A stretch of 64,000 nt of DNA from Sycobia sp. Sy_11 (taxonomy: Eukaryota > Arthropoda > Insecta > Hymenoptera > Epichrysomallidae): contig JACCIC010000003.1 in assembly GCA_018907035.1 (NCBI GenBank), positions 6,147,001 through 6,211,000 on the forward strand, in the 5' to 3' direction. The position numbers and the translations under genes were made by a program. The notes beneath the pieces were generated by a model. That model did not search any database and was not told the DNA's origin. It worked only from the letters and a program-made list of their open reading frames with translations. Shown piece after piece: positions 51,778 through 63,260 of the stretch. Positions within the stretch are counted from its first letter, which is position 1; every line of letters starts with the position of its first letter.

Positions 51778-52026
51778 ATGCTCTCTGAACATAGAACTAC
51801 TTTTACAATCTTCAAATTCAAAAATTTATGCATTATAATAATTTTCTGTTTATTGTTTTTCAATATTGTTGCAGGAACAGTATTTGTATCGATTTTACAA
51901 GTGCCTAAATTTACGAAATTATCTCAAAGCGACGTTGAATTCAAGTATAATAATATCGAATCGTTTTTCGATAAAATTTCCAAGGTGTGTAATCTCGATT
52001 GTCAAACTAATTCTCCAATCTTATAG
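51778..52026 (+). CDS. uncertain 82-residue frame with a hydrophobic N-terminal segment
   Basis: The frame starts with 16 polar/basic residues, then a hydrophobic stretch (CIIIIFCLLFFNIVAG) that could be a signal anchor, then about 50 polar residues with two cysteines near the end (VCNLDC). An acceptor-like TTGTTGCAG ends at 51875 and a donor-like AAG-GTGTGT lies near 51984, so part of it could instead be an internal exon. I recognise no family. AT-rich DNA yields such frames by chance, so this is weakly supported. Confidence 0.15.
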   Translation: MLSEHRTTFTIFKFKNLCIIIIFCLLFFNIVAGTVFVSILQVPKFTKLSQSDVEFKYNNIESFFDKISKVCNLDCQTNSPIL

Positions 52027-55010
52027 TTAAGAAAAACTCGTAATCGGGCATTAGTTACTTTAGAGCCCTTACGTATCGTTCGACACTATGTTGTACGATT
52101 CACTACACCGTCGATGCATAAAAATTCCGAATCGAACAGACCAATTTTCGTATTGGCACATTTCTCAGAGATGCTGCTTCGGTAGAATCCGAAAGTGCTG
52201 CGATCTACGCCCGTTCCGCCGCTGCCTACGCATGTTCCGACGGATGCAATTCGCAAGAAAACTAATTAAGCCAGAACTCTATAACGAATGGACGTGTTTT
52301 TCGTCACACATAGAAACACACGTAGACGCACAATCACGACGAATCATACACACACATACAGCCCCACGCCCTGTCGATAAGTATATTATGTATTCGTCAC
52401 GCGAAAATAGCCTCGCGTCGCGGCCACAAGCAGGCACGAGGGGAGGGTGTTTCGTGAAATCAACGTTATTTTACACGCAGCCATGCATACCCACATACGC
52501 ACGCATACATAGACACACATACATACGTAATACAGTTATACCAAGAACGCAAGCAGTGTTTGAGGTCGCCCGCGGGTAAAGCAAAGTCCAGCCGAGAGGC
52601 GCTTATGACAAAAGTCGCCCGCGGGCGCTGGGCGCTCGCTCTGATCTTTCCCTCTCTCTTTCCCCCCTCTCTCTCTCTCTTTCTCTCTTTCGCTCTTTCT
52701 CTTATACTATCTCCGTCGACGATTGCACCGCGCCCGAGCGCGAACTCGCGGCCGCCCGCGGGGACTTTCTCTCCCTACATATATATACCCTAACTCCCTC
52801 GCTCTCGCTACGTATAGTTGGCGACAAAGGGGCCGCTGTCGCGGTTCGACGCGCCACAAAGCGCGACGCCCCCGCGCTTATCCAGCTCTCTTCGACCGTG
52901 ATATAAACGCGCGCTCGCGCCACCGACGACAAGCTCGGCCGGAACCCCCTCCATTTATTTCTGCTTTTTTTTTGCTTTTTAACTTCCGTCTCCCTTTCTA
53001 GCTCTTCGTCATCTCCCTCTGCCTCTCTCTCTCTCTCTCTCTCTGTCTCTCTTACACACTCTCTTTCTCCCGGCTTTCTATCTTCGCACGGATGGCTATC
53101 ATACTCTCTTCCTCCTCTTTTTTAAATAGAGGTCGGTCGATCTCGCGCGCACTCGACGTCGTCGTCGTCGTTTGCTTTTCGCCGACGCTCGCGAGTTTTT
53201 AATTTTCTCGCGCGCAAACTTCCGACGCGAACAGTCACCCAGGTTCCGAAGAATTATGCGTTAAGCATAGAAAATTCAGTGCAGCCGTACGTTTATACTA
53301 GTATAGTAACAAAATTATATGGATGTAAATGACTAGATTGAACAATTAGGGATCCGAAAGTGTTTGTGAACATTTGATTAGGTGCACCGTATACGACGAG
53401 AGTGTTTGGCATTGCGAGCAATGCAGGAAAAGCCGACTATATACTATATTTTATATTGAAACTATTGTCTTGCCATGTTTTTTTTTCTGTTACTTAACAT
53501 CGCTCCGATTGCAAGCAAAGCGCTTGCAGAGTTTTAAAACGGTAATCGTGGCAATCGGCCTAGGTCGGGACTTGCAATTGAGCCTACCCAATTACCAATC
53601 CATCGCTCTAGCGATCGAGCCAACGTAGGCCTTCTGGCATGTTTGAATTTAAATGCATTTATTTAGAAGATTTCAGTACTCAAGCACTTTAACTTAAATA
53701 TGAATCCTAATACTAAAAAAAATCATTAAACATTTTTTATGTGGCATTTCTTGCAATTCTAAGGTAAATAATTCTAAAAATAAATAAACTATTGTTTATA
53801 AATAGTATTATAATATTTTTGTTGTTGAAAAATTAACACGAGTCAGCGGCTCGTTCGAGTAAAACGTAAATGTATAACATAAAAAAGACATTTCGAGCGA
53901 AAGAATTTAAATATCGTTTTACTACCAGCCGCGGAAGACCTTCGGAACTAAACGCCTCATTTCCGAATGCGGCCTGGCTGCCATTGCTTGCCGTAAATTT
54001 AGTTTATACACTAGAATTCAATACTCGTGTATGAAAATCTGAATAAAGGGCTCGTTGTATCGGATTTGTAAAACTTTTAAGATTATACCACTTGCTTGCA
54101 TCGATGCGAAAAGAGGTAATACGTATATTTATATAAATGTTAAAATATATCCAAAAAATGTTAGTAATTAATTAAAATAAAACTTGTATAAAACTTATTT
54201 AATGAGTAACTAAAAATCATCGTATTAAAAAGAAAATGTTCATGTTTTCTCGGCTTTGCAAGAATGACACGATGGTAGAGAAACGATTTCGTTTTCTCAA
54301 AATGCCTGAAAGAACTTAATTTATTATGGATCTTCATTTTTTATCCTTTAAAATACTTATCAAGTACTGTATGTTATTCTGATATATTCTGACAAATTTC
54401 ATATGATAATTTCTTACTCTATAAATTAGCCTAAAAAAAGCAAAATCGCCTGTCAAAAAATTTTTATACGACATCCCTTAATCATAAGTACTTCGCAATA
54501 CGAAAAATATGCTATTTACTAAATAAAAAAAATTAATTCTCACTCCATGGTTATATCAGTAATTACATCGCGTTAGTTTTTTTAAAATTTTTTTATTTTT
54601 GAGGTTGGCTTACCGGATAAAAATTTTTGATATTAATACGATCGAAAGGCATAAGTTCAAACACGTTTAACAATTGTGCCGTGACACGAATTTTGAAAAA
54701 AAAAAACCAAGCACAATTCACATTTGCCACGCTGTCGCGCGCAACTTTTCGCCGGCTGACCTACATCGGGGCAGTGTTTAGCCCGCTCGGCCGATCTAGT
54801 TCGCGGGAAAATTGCGGCGCAGAACGTCGGCCGTACTATTACCCGCTAACGACTGACTTTAACGAGCCCCCGCCGCTGGTAATTAAACCGTCGTCCCCTC
54901 CTCGCCAGTCGTCTCCTACCTCCCTCCCGCCATATTTGCCCGCGAAAGAGATCTCTAGGAGCGCCGATAGAAGAAGAAAGGAGAAAGGGAGAAAAAAAGC
55001 GCAAACTCAC

Positions 55011-55070
55011 CCTGTCCAGGGGCGGGCGAGGCGGCGTGGCTCCAGCCACCCTTGTACGAACTGCCGGCAT
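55011..55070 (-). CDS. Ets65A: Ets65A-like ETS factor, 60-nt phase-symmetric exon
   Basis: This small internal exon encodes residues 30-48 and part of the two flanking aspartates. The segment is low in complexity and contains SSYKGGWSH and SPAPGQ. Its acceptor is TTTCTGTTACAG (ending at 55071) and its donor is GGGTGAGTTT (GT at 55010-55009). Both ends are phase 1 and the length is 60 nt, so including or skipping it keeps the frame: residue 28 would join either D-A-G-S-S or D-P-Y-Q-M-F. It lies just before the stretch that precedes the ETS domain, where ERG/FLI1-class genes carry linker sequence. It is GC-rich within a mixed intron, as expected of coding sequence. I infer a linker role; no known motif is visible in it. 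Confidence 0.8.
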
Positions 55071-56637
55071 CTGTAACAGAAAGGAAAAAAGGAGCCGAGC
55101 GTTAATTAGATTCCGTATTCTCCTCATCGTCATCGCCCTCCTCCTCCTCCTCGTCATTCTCCTTACTCTATGACTGTCTACGCGTCCTAATCATTCGGGC
55201 TGCGGGGGTATGAAAATGCGCTGTGCCAGCTCGTTAATCACGACACCCAAGCTGGCCCGCGCATAAAGCGTCACGTAATTTGGATCAATTAGAGGTGGGA
55301 CGAGCATGACGATGGCGACAAGGTTTGTTGGGTGTCGAATGATAGGTGGGTTTTGGGCGCTATTACGCGTACTAAGGATGAAAATATGTCATTGGAGTTC
55401 AACGTCGAACGTTTCACGAATCTGATCGACATTTCATTTCATTTCAATCTGCATTGATGCGCGAAGGAACTTCTTTTCAACAGACACGTATTAGTTGAAG
55501 AATTTTTTTTTTTTTACAAAGTGAACAGAAAATTATATTTTATACTACTTTATACTACAAGATACTACTTTTTTAAATGATCGGTCTTAAAGCCTTTATA
55601 AAGTAATCCTTTAATTAGGGGGAGGAGAGGGCTAAATTCTATTTCACGATTACTTTTGTAAAAAAAAAATAGCGTATGCAACGCGGGCATAAGATTTACG
55701 TCATCGTGCTAATCGGCGCAAACCTCGGCCGCGTTCATCAGCACGCCGACTTAATCTCGCATTTTACGCCCACGTGACATAATATAATTGGTCGATTCGT
55801 AATTTATAGTCGCAATCCCATTTATATTAACACAAGTATAAACATATTAGATTAAATAATAGTATAAACAATAGTATAAACATTTAGATTATTTCAATAT
55901 AATATCATTGAATTACGCATTATTATTATATAGCTTTTATATATCATTGTACAAAAAGTTCTGATCTCTTACTATTGATAATAATATCTCGGTTTGCAAT
56001 TTAATTTCATTCTGTTACTGTTCGAAAGATCTTAGATGAAGAATATGGTATTTTTACGCATATATATTAATTACAAAGGTGGTAAGCTACGAAGTTACGA
56101 AAGTGTTAGATAATTAATTAACGTAAATAGTAATTAAATAGTAGTAAATAGTAATAAACGTTAGATAGTAATTAACGTAAAGCTCGTTAAAGATCGTTGA
56201 AGCAATCGATATTTTAAATAATATTTAATAGTTCACATCGAAATATTTTATTTTGTACATATTAAAAACTATTTGTAAGAAATTAATTTTCCCATAGCTG
56301 ATAAGACGCAATATTAGCGTTGAGAGTAAATTTCTATAATTCTTTATATAGCATCGTTACTGACTAAGAAAAATATTACGGGAGATAGAAAGGAACGGTT
56401 TTTTTTTGAAAATTTTTTGAGATTGTTGTATCTCGAAATAGATAGATATCCTATATATATACATACTAGAATTTTACGTGTCTACTCTCGCACGATTTCC
56501 GAATATTTCTGTCTTACATGCGGCAAACGAAAATCCTAGGCAAACACGGGCCGTCGAGACGCCCTGCAAAATTCCGTGATAATCGCGAAAGTCAACAGAA
56601 GCTCGGGGTCAATATGTTTTTTCTCCTCGCCCTCCTT

Positions 56638-56652
56638 CTTTCTCTCTCTTCC

Positions 56653-56701
<49 letters not shown>

Positions 56702-56702
56702 G
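56638..56702. repeat. (CT)n-rich tract
   Basis: Interrupted CT alternation in the first ETS intron. Confidence 0.9.
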
Positions 56703-58444
56703 TCGTCCGGCAACATAAGGGGACGTTTCTCCGGCCAATCGTAAAAATCAAGAAGGCTCTATTCTGTCAAGCAGTCGTCGAGGCGCTTTTTCCTTTATTG
56801 TCATCGCTCGGACGATTTCGTCCCTCTCATGCGCTATTGTCGCGCGCCGTGACGCGTCCTTGTTTTGCCCCTGTCAATCATGGTCGTCCTTTCGCTTGCT
56901 CCGGCTGTAATGCGGAGAAACTTTGTATTGATGTTGGAACATCTTTTTGTTTATTTTCGTCTATTGGTGTGAATTAGATATCAATCTATTGTTTACGTTT
57001 TAAAATATTTTTTTTTCACGTGGATTAGCACTAGAAGTAATGATTTTAAAGTATGGAATCTCTCAGTTTGGTCTAGACGAAGGTTTGAGGCTTCTACTGA
57101 TTTTAATGTATAAATATGTTGCATTATTATAATATCAATATAATAATATATTATAACGTCAATCAAGTTAGTTAATCAATATCTATAAGTAAGCCATACA
57201 TAACTCACGAGGAACACATTGCTCTTGGGGTTAAAGAGAGCGAAATAAAAAAGGCAGGTCAAAAACCAAAAGGTAGCACGCAGACATTCCTAGAAACTCA
57301 AGATAAAAAGTGGAAATAGATTCAGGATCGTAATGATAGATCATGATGGCTAAACTAAAAACTTTAAATTCGAACTGCCTATAAAATAGGCATTATGTTA
57401 CATACATGTTTTAGGCGTTGGAAAGATAGAAAACACAAAAAAACAGCATATCCTAGGTGAAATACCAGGGTTCGATTTTCATTTGAATTATTCCACATGT
57501 TCTATAAAGCTTAGGTATAGCTTGAATAGGAAAGTGACACATTTTCTAATTATATTCTTAAACATCATCGTGAATTGAAAAAGAAAATTTACTTTCCAGG
57601 ATTTTAGTTTATACATGTATCCTGCATAATAATTTATTTTCTGCATTTTCAAATTACATTATCGTTTCAAATTTGGCAACGTGCGGGCAGAGAATGCGAC
57701 GTTAATATTGATGAAGTACGTGCAAGCAGAACGTGACATCTAAACTGACGCTTAGGTGCAGAAATAGTATTAAAAGAAGTTTCATTGTACAACTTTATTA
57801 TTAACTTATTAGGTCTATAACAGCACTATTATTTTATGTACCGAAGAAACTATATATTACTATACACGTATACAAGATTTTTATTTAAAAACATCAACTT
57901 CCCTAATATTTTCATATTATCCATCAAAAATTAGAGTCAGATAATTTTTGATCGAGAGGAAACATATGTCACTTTTCTATTAGTCAGAAATTGTCGAGAT
58001 TGATTTGAAAGTTAATTTTTTATTCCATATCTTCATAGAACTGCATCAATTCATAAGCGCAATAAGGAGAATTGGAAAATACAAATACCGAACTGACCCA
58101 GACGCTGGTTCGAATAAACACAATCATTGTTCATTCCAGAAAATCTCACAATCTTTATGCCCACGATTGCTTCTGAGATTTACAAGAGATCCCTTTCCAC
58201 ACTTTTCATTTATAATTGTACAAAATCTGTACGATTCGCAGAAAAAATATCGTTCTCATTCGATTCCTTTCGACGCTCCGCGAAATTCCACGGTTGCCAA
58301 ATTCAGCCGGCTGTATAACCCCGGGCCGTAACCGTCGAAGACTCTCAGATTCGCTCGCTCGGCGTTCTCCCACGGCGGTGAAGGTAAAGTGCAATAGCGC
58401 AGCGAATTCCCGCGTTCCGTCCACCCATAACGTCCATCCCAGCC

Positions 58445-58446
<2 letters not shown>

Positions 58447-58493
<47 letters not shown>

Positions 58494-58682
58494 TCATTTG
58501 GTAGATATTGACCGCTACCCAATCATCCTCCCCATTCACCCCTATCTTCCCGTTGTACGAAACAGAGAGTCGGAGTAAACACGTGATGCTCTCGCTCTAT
58601 GTACACCTAACAACTCTCCGCGCGGTCCATTAATAAAGACTCGAATTTCATGGGTTTTTCGTCTGTTATCTGGATATATTGG

Positions 58683-58726
<44 letters not shown>
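58447..58726. repeat. two (TA)n arrays
   Basis: AT alternation at 58447-58488 and 58685-58726 with about 200 bp of unique sequence between them. Confidence 0.95.
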
Positions 58727-58729
<3 letters not shown>

Positions 58730-60249
58730 GGAAGGGTGACGCACTCGATCGACCATTCAGGCCTTTTTTCCCCGCGGAAACGGATACTGCGCGCGTTCGC
58801 TGGTGGCGGTGGGGCGGGGGAGATGGGAGCTGCTCGGCGATCCGACGGACTCTCGCTTCAGGGACCGGCGGGAATTGGGGACGGGTCCGTCTCGCGGGAG
58901 CGGTCGTGACGACAGCTCCTAAACCTATGCTGGGGGATCGTTTTCCGATTGACGAAGCGAGCGTGATCGGGTGCGAGCTTGGATCGTTCGATGGGAGGGG
59001 GCGGGCGTATGAATGGTTAAATCCGTGTAGCGAATCAATGCGAAGATCGCTTAATATGCGGCTCGTCTTGTAAGAGGGGAATTCGTGCAGCTGAGATTTG
59101 GAATAAGAGCTATGTAGGCGCGCAGTTTTTGGTACTTTGATTGCGAACTCTTTGTAATGGAAATCAACCTCTAATGGGAAGTAGATTTTATATAAGAGAA
59201 ATTCGTTTTTTTTATTAATTTCGAATTTGATGGGATGAATTTACATTTGTAACTTTTGAGTAGAATTATGCGATGAAGAAGTAGTTTTTTAAACAATTGT
59301 TTATATGGCCAGAAATTTATTTGTTTATGTATTTTGATACAATAATGTCCAATTTGCCTAATTTCATGTATCGGTTAATGAATATAAGAGATAGATTTAT
59401 GATAATTTTCTATATAAATACTTTTACATTTTCATCGAAAAGATAAGTTGCTATTTATGTTTATGATTAGAAATAGTTGAAATTTTCAATATATAAATAA
59501 TAAAGCTTAAGACTGTTTTCAATATTTTTTGTTTCCTCCGTTGCTATATGTAAGATTTTTAATTTATTCTTCTATACGAGTCTCTTGTCGAAAAAAAGAG
59601 ATCGTAAAGAAATGCTTGAATTCATCTACCCTATAATGAACTTAGATAATGCGGACACGTCCCCTAATATATAATGAAAAAGAAACTTTTTATGGATTTT
59701 CTATTTCTTATAGATCTTAATTCAATATTTCATATAGTTTATATATTTTTAATATATTTTAATCAAGCACATTTATATAATAAATAAGTAATATTGTTGA
59801 GTGCACAAATTTATATACGACTTTGCGGTAGTATTTAAAAAATTTTTTTGATTTTCGTTTCGATAAAAACAAGCGGTTACGAGATAGGACAGTTAACATA
59901 GAACACAAACTGGAAAGTTGTATTTATTATTTTAAGCATCCCTCCAAATTGATTAATAATAATATTGATGCGGAGCCGATGAATTACTTCTCTTAAGTGT
60001 CTTCAGATATATTATTCGAGAGCTTTTATGGAATTTTTAGTTAAAGAAAATATTGAATTTAATTTTTAATTTAGAAAATATTAAATTTAATATGGATTTT
60101 TAAATATGAAATTTTCGAAATATAAAAATTAATAAAAATCAACGTTGAATTTATCCGAATTTTTGAATCATGAGAAGTCGCAAAACTAAAGACGTTCCAG
60201 GAATAATGCCGTCGCTCCGCGTAAAGTCTATCGGCCCTGGATTGCAAGT

Positions 60250-60272
60250 ATACATACATACATACATACATA

Positions 60273-60319
<47 letters not shown>
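60250..60319. repeat. (CATA)n-(TA)n array
   Basis: CATA tetranucleotides pass into pure TA alternation. Confidence 0.9.
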
Positions 60320-60321
<2 letters not shown>

Positions 60322-60545
60322 GTGTGTGTATGTGTGTAATAAGTGTGTGTAATGAGTGCGAATAAGATCCATTAGTTAAACTTTGAACACATAATAATAA
60401 ATTTTCTGTACAGATATATCAGTGTAATAAAGTAAAAAGTCTTTTTATTTCCTTTAAATTATACAAGAAATTAATTTGGTGAACGCTGTTATAATATTAA
60501 GTGATCAATAGTACTTATAAATTACATCAATTTATTAGAACCGTA

Positions 60546-60800
60546 CACTAAAAAACAAATATCTGTTATCAAGCAAATAATTTCCTGTTTTGTACCAAGT
60601 AAATTATTTTCTGAAATTGAGAAAGCATCTTAATCTATCTATCTTCTTAAATCAGGAAGTATTTACTTACTGCAAGAAGAATTCACTTGAATCAAATCAC
60701 GTACTCTTAAATCTAGTGAATATTATTTTAATTTAAGAAAATCATTTACTTGGAACAAAACAAGTAAATATTTACTTGATGAAAAATATTTTTTTCAGTG
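60546..60800. mobile_element. MITE with about 55-bp inverted ends
   Basis: A 255-bp element flanked by TA on both sides. The left end begins CACTAAAAAACAAATATCTG and the right end, read inversely, begins CACTGAAAAAAATATTTTTC. Both continue with ATCAAG, AAAT and CTTGTTTTG/CCTGTTTTG up to about 55 bp. There is no coding capacity. The centre contains further degraded copies of the ACTTGA/TCAAGT motif. It lies in the first ETS intron, directly upstream of a dispersed-repeat copy (60838-61145). Confidence 0.75.
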
Positions 60801-60837
60801 TAGGTTATTTGACAAAGAGTTTAGTTCCTGAGGATGA

Positions 60838-61145
60838 ACCGTAGCGGTTAGAAACGTCGGACACCAAAGGTGAATCTAAATTTTAGGTGGTGGGGGCAGT
60901 CAGGTTGTCCTTTACTAACATAGAATATTGTTTTTATTATTTTTATTGTATTTTATTTATTATTTTATTTTTCTTTTATAATTAATTTAATTTAATTTTT
61001 ATTTTTAATTTTTAATATAACTTATTGTAGTAATAAGTTATATTTCAGATTATACGGGGGTGAATATAAACAAGGACAGTCTGACTGTCATTATTTTAGC
61101 TATTATATTATATTATAAAGACTGTAAGACCGATAAAAATATTTC
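60838..61145 (+). repeat. dispersed repeat, longest copy (hairpin block plus tail)
   Basis: It starts with a hairpin block: CTGAGGATG, stem AACCG-TAG-CGGTT, then AGAAACGTCGGAC. After an AT-rich spacer comes the tail TTTCAGATTATACGG..GTGAATATAAACAAG.ACAG..TGACTGTCA (61043-61094), ending AAAGACTGTAAGACCGATAA. The 39.2-kb copy shares both blocks in the same order. Hairpins followed by GAAACGTCG occur at the ends of several retroelements, including Penelope-like elements, so a retroelement end is my inference. Confidence 0.6.
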
Positions 61146-61820
61146 TTAAGCTATTTTACAAAACTCATCGACTGTTCTTTTGCAATGTATGTACGAAATC
61201 AATTGTATAGCATTGACGATGCAATATAATATTGTAATCCAATGAAATTGTGAGAATGATCCAAGCATAATTATTGAGCCGTAACAAATATTTGCACAAA
61301 AAAGCCTATATTCGTTTGCTTCTAATTTCTGTACTTTGTGTTAAAATGACCCTTTCGTCATTGTTCTATCGTTTCCTAATATAAAAAGTCACATTATTTT
61401 AATAATATTTTATTCATCCCAAAGTGTAACATTCAATATTCATTACCGAGTATTTAAATATATTAGGTAGGAAAATCGTGATTATTCTCGTAAATTTTTC
61501 ACTTTGACAAAAATGAGCTTACAGAAGATCTCCCGCAAAAAAAAACGGAATTAAGCAAAAAAAGTGAAACTTGTGCAGGAATTAGCTGGATCTCCATAAG
61601 GTTTTGTCGCGTTTGCTTATTAAAAAAATCCCTATTTTCCCTATAAATTCCACGATATACGATACAGTGCATATGCACAACCTTGTTCTTTTCAACATGT
61701 ACAAAATCGCGCCGAACTGTTTCGTTTATCGATATTCCTCTGCCATACATCGACCATATCAACGGCGACGGAAGCTCTACAGGATTATATATGTTTAGAC
61801 GGACATAGCGAAAAACGTAC

Positions 61821-61905
61821 CGGCGAATAGCATTGAGAGATTGGTGAAGGCTGTGGTGCGTGGTAACTCGGCGGCCGTCGTGCCGCTGCCCTTGAGGTCC
61901 AGCAT
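61821..61905 (-). CDS. Ets65A: Ets65A-like ETS factor, first coding exon (short N-terminus)
   Basis: This exon holds the start codon of a predicted 240-residue ETS-family transcription factor, a nuclear DNA-binding regulator. It encodes residues 1-28, beginning MLDLKGSGTTAAEL and ending SMLFA, plus the first base of an aspartate codon. The start is at 61905-61903 on the minus strand. Reading upstream in the same frame, a TAG lies 24 nt before it, so the frame cannot continue leftward in the protein. The exon ends in G followed by a GTACGT donor at 61820. The phase-1 junction joins in frame to either 55070 (D-A-G-S-S) or 22934 (D-P-Y-Q). The N-terminus has no pointed (PNT) domain, so this looks like an alternative promoter for a short isoform. 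The assignment rests on splice phase and the absence of a competing frame; a transcript would settle it. Confidence 0.75.
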
Positions 61906-62027
61906 AGCTCGACGACCCCGACTGGGCTAATCGAGGATCGCCGCCTCGCTCTCACGGGGGGGAGATCCTCCTTCCTCCTGGATTTCCTCTCTTTCCCCTT
62001 CCTGTGCCGATATATCCTCCTTCTCCT

Positions 62028-62035
62028 TATATATA
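62028..62035 (-). promoter_or_regulatory. candidate TATA element upstream of ETS first exon
   Basis: On the minus strand this reads TATATAAG at the end of a short (TA)n run, about 123 nt upstream of the start codon. A start site about 30 nt downstream would give a 5' UTR of roughly 95 nt. The adjacent TA repeat makes a chance match easy, so this is only a candidate. Confidence 0.25.
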
Positions 62036-62181
62036 TATATATATCCCACGTACTCGTTCCGACTCTCCTCTCTTTCTCTCTATCTCTCGGTCCGCTGTTC
62101 CTTCCCTCAATCTACCGAAAGGTCCTCCTCACTCGCGCACCTGGGCCTCATAATAGCGATCGACACTTGTGTACCTCTTTC

Positions 62182-62185
62182 TCTG

Positions 62186-62227
<42 letters not shown>
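62182..62227. repeat. (CT)n-(AT)n in ETS 5' region
   Basis: CT alternation followed by AT alternation, about 280 bp upstream of the ETS start codon. On the ETS strand it is TA then GA, i.e. GAGA-type sequence near the promoter. Confidence 0.9.
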
Positions 62228-63260
62228 CACATATATATGATATCGGTATGCCTACAAACACGATCGATCGAAGGAACGTCACGAAGCCAATGCTGTGCTA
62301 ATGCTTCATCGATGGGACAAACAAAAACACAGCCCCCGCGACCGCGCGATCGTACCCGGGCTGCAACGTACGCGCGACTGGAAGTGAGAAGTGTGTGCCG
62401 TCGCCGCCGCAGTTGCGCCAATTTCAAATAGCATCGACCCCCCCGATCCCGATCGGGCCAGTGCAGCAGCACGGGGAGTCGTCCTAGCACCGCGCGTACG
62501 ACGCCACCTCGGTCGCGCCGCGCTCCGCTGGGTGGTGGCGAGTGCGCCCGAGGGTGAGAGAGAGAGAGAGAGAGAGAGAGATGCCGAGTCTACGCCCTCT
62601 ACATACGCATCTCGGCCGGGAACTCGCGCGCGCGCGCGCACCCCTATCGGGTCGATCTCTGGTTACGCCTCCCTCCTGGGCCGCCGGGGGAGGTCCGCCC
62701 CCGCGGTGGGCGGGGCCGATATCTCGACGCCGTCTGCGGCGGCGGCGTCGGTGCGCGGCGACGACGAGGACGACTACTACGACGACAACGACGGCGGCGG
62801 CGGCGGCGACGCCTGCGCGCGACGGAGCAGAGCCGCGAGGGTTGTCATGGGTTGGGTGGTAGGTAGGTACAGGGATAGATACAGGTATATAGGCTCGCGC
62901 GCTCGTAATGTGCGCGTACAAGCGGTTGCGACGCGCGCGACCCGCGTACGTGTGTCCCGACGACGCGCGCGCTCGGGGCCGCGCCTTTGACACGCGCGCG
63001 CACCGCCAGGAAATTGTTTTAATTCTCGGCGCCAAAGAAGGACGTGAGGGGGGTGGGAGGGAGGAAGCGAGGGGCAAAGAGGCGCTTTTTCCCGAGTGGT
63101 GCCGCGAGGAAGGAAGAGGGGCTTTCTCGGTCGGAAATTCGCCCCGGCGCTCTCGCGCGGAAGGGGCCCGTTTGATGATTTCGCGCTGAGTGTGTATGAG
63201 AGACAGTGTGGGAGGGAGGGAGAGAGAGAGAGACGAGCACACACCTTCCGAGATGTTTGG

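Larger units (their letters stand above)
55071..61820 (-). other. ETS intron 1 (6.75 kb)
   Basis: GTACGT donor and TGTTACAG acceptor. It holds the MITE and the dispersed repeat at its right end, a CpG-rich block at 58740-58990, and two non-repetitive complex stretches near the 60-nt exon (55190-55340 and 55680-55810). Confidence 0.7.
61906..63260 (-). promoter_or_regulatory. CpG-rich 5' region of the ETS short-isoform exon
   Basis: Upstream of the start codon the sequence becomes strongly CpG-rich (about 62320-63180), with GA runs (62556-62581, 63217-63234) and GCGCGC alternation. Long frames here are Arg/Ala/Ser-rich on both strands and are not credible proteins. The position fits a promoter region. 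Confidence 0.5.

Noticed and set aside
51577..51792. 71-codon minus-strand frame with a hydrophobic start
   Set aside because: Divergently overlaps another chance-like frame and shows no recognisable cysteine pattern or splice context.
60838..60872. Hammerhead ribozyme in the dispersed-repeat hairpin (CTGAGGA..GAAA)
   Set aside because: The core words are present in one copy, but the stem is offset from the core and the second copy has CTGAAGC, which breaks it. Only a hairpin is claimed.
62391..63244. Frames of 155-252 codons near the ETS promoter
   Set aside because: Repetitive Arg/Ser/Ala/Asp runs from CpG and GA repeats on both strands; the upstream regulatory interpretation fits better.
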